DNA of 7,185 nt from Lentisphaeria bacterium (lineage in GTDB: Bacteria > Verrucomicrobiota > Lentisphaeria > Oligosphaerales > Oligosphaeraceae): positions 1 through 7,185 of the forward strand of contig JAKSPA010000082.1 of the NCBI GenBank assembly GCA_024405235.1, read 5' to 3'. Position 1 is the stretch's first letter; the number at the start of each line of letters is the position of its first letter. The position numbers and the translations under genes were made by a program. The notes beneath the pieces are model-generated. The model did not search any database. It worked only from the letters and a program-made list of their open reading frames with translations, and was not told the DNA's origin. Below, in pieces: positions 6,105 through 7,185 of the stretch.

Positions 6105-6683
6105 TCATTTCCCCAAGCCTGAGAATCCCATGAAGGCCATGGCCAGAAGGCCGGCGGTGATTAATGTGAGTGGGAGTCCTTTCAATACGATAGGCGGCTT
6201 TGCGAGTTCAAGTCTCTCGCGAATGCTTGAGAAGATCAGCAGCGCAAGTGCGAAACCCGCAGCGGAAGCGGCACAGAACACTGTGCTCTTGAACATGCCG
6301 TAGTCTTTTTGACTGCAAAGAATTGCAGCGCCAAGCACAGCGCAGTTCGTGGTGATCAGGGGAAGATAGATTCCAAGCGCCTTGTAAAGCGGCTTGGAGA
6401 ATTTCTGGAGAAGGATTTCCAGAATCTGGACAATTCCTGCAATGGCCAGAATGAAGACGATGGTCGAAAGATAGGTCACTTCGTATGGCTTTAACAGCAG
6501 ATGGTAGATGCAGCTGGTGAAAAAGCCTGCTATCGCCATGACGAAAATCACGGCGCCGCCCATTCCAAGGGCGGTCTTCGTCGATTTCGAGACGCCAAGG
6601 AAGGGGCAGATGCCCAGAATTTGCGTCAACACGAAGTTGTTGACTAGTATGCAACCAACAATCAGACTGATATATGAAGCCAT
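6105..6683 (-). CDS. rnfA: RnfA, membrane subunit of the Rnf complex
   Basis: Integral membrane subunit of 192 residues, homologous to NqrE and related to RnfE, with about six membrane helices. C26 (in ILGICPFLGVSKS) and C114 (in YLPLITTNCAVLGAA) are the conserved pair that helps hold the [2Fe-2S] cluster in the membrane. NNFVLTQILGICPFLG near the N-terminus and SSIRERLEL near residue 152 are typical of the family, and the length is normal. The ATG at 6683 lies 24 bases after the stop of the upstream small gene, with no obvious Shine-Dalgarno sequence. The TGA stop is followed 4 bases later by the rnfB start. RnfA and RnfE share GIYLPLITxNCxVLG, which reflects their common ancestry. Confidence 0.97.
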   Translation of the reverse strand: MASYISLIVGCILVNNFVLTQILGICPFLGVSKSTKTALGMGGAVIFVMAIAGFFTSCIYHLLLKPYEVTYLSTIVFILAIAGIVQILEILLQKFSKPLYKALGIYLPLITTNCAVLGAAILCSQKDYGMFKSTVFCAASAAGFALALLIFSSIRERLELAKPPIVLKGLPLTLITAGLLAMAFMGFSGLGK

Positions 6684-6707
6684 TGCAGTATTTGGAATGG
6701 TCTGTGG

Positions 6708-7028
6708 TTATTTATCGGCCTTCTGGAAGACGGCGAGCTTGGTTCTCAGTGAATCGATGATGCCGACGAGCGTTGCAGCCTGATCCTTAAGCTGGAGGCC
6801 CTTCTCTCCAAGCAGATCAAGTGCCGAAAGGCCCTTCAGCTTTTCCTGAAGACCATTCAGAAGACCAGTCTTGTCTGCGATTTCCTTAAGGAGAGAGGCG
6901 ATCTTCGCTTTGATTGCGGTGGCGTCGAGATTGGCAAGTTCCGCCTGCGCTTCCGCTTCGTCCTTCTGCTTGTCTGCGCCGTCACGTGCTGATCCCATCA
7001 TCTTTCCAAGAGTGTTGAGAATGTCCAT
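6708..7028 (-). CDS. Small helical protein of unknown function, first gene of the rnf operon
   Basis: I do not recognise this 106-residue protein. It has no cysteine, no signal peptide and no membrane segment. It is rich in Ala, Leu, Lys, Asp and Glu, with almost no proline and one aromatic residue (F101), so it is likely a soluble, mostly alpha-helical or coiled-coil protein. Residues 15-35 are very hydrophilic (DGADKQKDEAEAQAELANLD). Residues 36-100 show leucine and isoleucine spacing suited to amphipathic helices. Support for coding: an ATG at 7028 with AAAGGA 5 bases upstream, a TAA stop, and a 24-base gap to rnfA on the same strand. Its place at the head of the operon suggests a role tied to Rnf expression, assembly or stability, but that is inference from position only. 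Confidence 0.75.
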   Translation of the reverse strand: MDILNTLGKMMGSARDGADKQKDEAEAQAELANLDATAIKAKIASLLKEIADKTGLLNGLQEKLKGLSALDLLGEKGLQLKDQAATLVGIIDSLRTKLAVFQKADK

Positions 7029-7033
7029 GCTGT

Positions 7034-7040
7034 TCCTTTT
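7034..7040 (-). promoter_or_regulatory. Ribosome-binding site of the 106-residue protein
   Basis: AAAAGGA on the - strand, 5 bases before the ATG at 7028. It supports that ATG as the true start and the reading frame as a real gene. Confidence 0.6.
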
Positions 7041-7077
7041 GTTTTAGTTGTTTGTTGCTGTGTATGAATGGAATAGG

Positions 7078-7083
7078 TGTCAA
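7078..7083 (-). promoter_or_regulatory. Possible -35 element for the rnf operon (TTGACA)
   Basis: An exact sigma-70 -35 consensus, TTGACA, reads on the - strand 50 bases before the first operon start. The following 20 bases (CCTATTCCATTCATACACAG) contain only poor -10 matches, such as CATACA at a short spacing, so the call is weak. The stretch 7029-7128 has no supported gene. Besides this element it holds a small perfect hairpin, GTTGCG-GAAT-CGCAAC (7102-7117), without a T-run, which could be an operator or a chance palindrome. Confidence 0.3.
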
Positions 7084-7128
7084 ACGCGCTGCGTTGGCGA
7101 AGTTGCGGAATCGCAACGCGATGATGTC

Positions 7129-7185
7129 CTAAACGCATTCGGCGATGTCGTCACCGAAGATGGTCTGCGTCCCGGCCCGAATGTC
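7129..7185 (-). CDS. Possible C-terminal 18 codons of an upstream gene cut by the window edge
   Basis: A - strand frame open from the right edge reads DIRAGTQTIFGDDIAECV and stops at TAG (7131-7129), about 100 bases before the small gene that heads the rnf operon. It is too short to identify, and other frames are also open across this edge, so it is only the most natural same-strand candidate. Confidence 0.25.
   Translation of the reverse strand, partial: DIRAGTQTIFGDDIAECV

Noticed and set aside
7102..7117. GTTGCG-GAAT-CGCAAC hairpin as a terminator of an upstream gene
   Set aside because: The stem is only six pairs and no T-run follows on either strand, so an intrinsic terminator is not supported.
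7047..7185. + strand frame open to the right edge (containing VAESQRDDVLNAFGDVV)
   Set aside because: No ATG start and no ribosome-binding site, it overlaps the putative promoter region, and it is too short to judge. A divergent gene starting at a GTG near 7061 cannot be fully excluded.

Overview
The window looks like chromosomal DNA of an anaerobic bacterium. It holds a convergent pair of transcription units: the 3' end of a TrpB2-type tryptophan synthase beta gene on the + strand (to 1229), and a complete Rnf (ferredoxin:NAD+ oxidoreductase, ion-pumping) operon on the - strand (7028 down to 1317). A long perfect inverted repeat with T-tracts on both strands lies between them (1253-1291) and probably terminates both units. 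TrpB2, an Rnf complex, moderately high GC and the protein flavour would fit an anaerobe such as a member of the Verrucomicrobiota/Lentisphaerota/Kiritimatiellota group. This placement is inference only; no marker gene is present.

The Rnf operon, read on the - strand, is: a 106-residue unrecognised helical protein (7028-6708), then rnfA, rnfB, rnfC, rnfD, rnfG and rnfE. The ABCDGE order is that of proteobacterial rnf/rsx operons, not the clostridial CDGEAB order. Intergenic gaps are 4 to 24 bases, so the set is almost certainly one transcript. Electrons should pass between reduced ferredoxin (RnfB, many Fe-S clusters), the intramembrane Cys pairs of RnfA and RnfE, the flavins of RnfD and RnfG, and the FMN/NADH site of RnfC, with Na+ or H+ pumping.

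The main surprises are inside this operon. (1) rnfG carries an in-frame TAA at codon 160. The next 59 codons, in the same frame, encode the normal RnfG C-terminus with the SGATVSS flavin-attachment motif. As written, the gene therefore yields a protein without its FMN site. (2) The C-terminal ferredoxin-like domain of RnfB has lost exactly the four cysteines that would bind one of its two [4Fe-4S] clusters, and has kept the four that bind the other. (3) RnfE ends in a CATCHICH tail, a Cys/His-rich metal-binding-like peptide. (4) The first gene of the operon has no family I recognise. (5) The RnfD flavin-attachment site is non-canonical.

The right edge (7029-7185) contains a likely promoter region for the operon and possibly the last 18 codons of another - strand gene. 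No mobile element, CRISPR array, tRNA or rRNA gene was seen.
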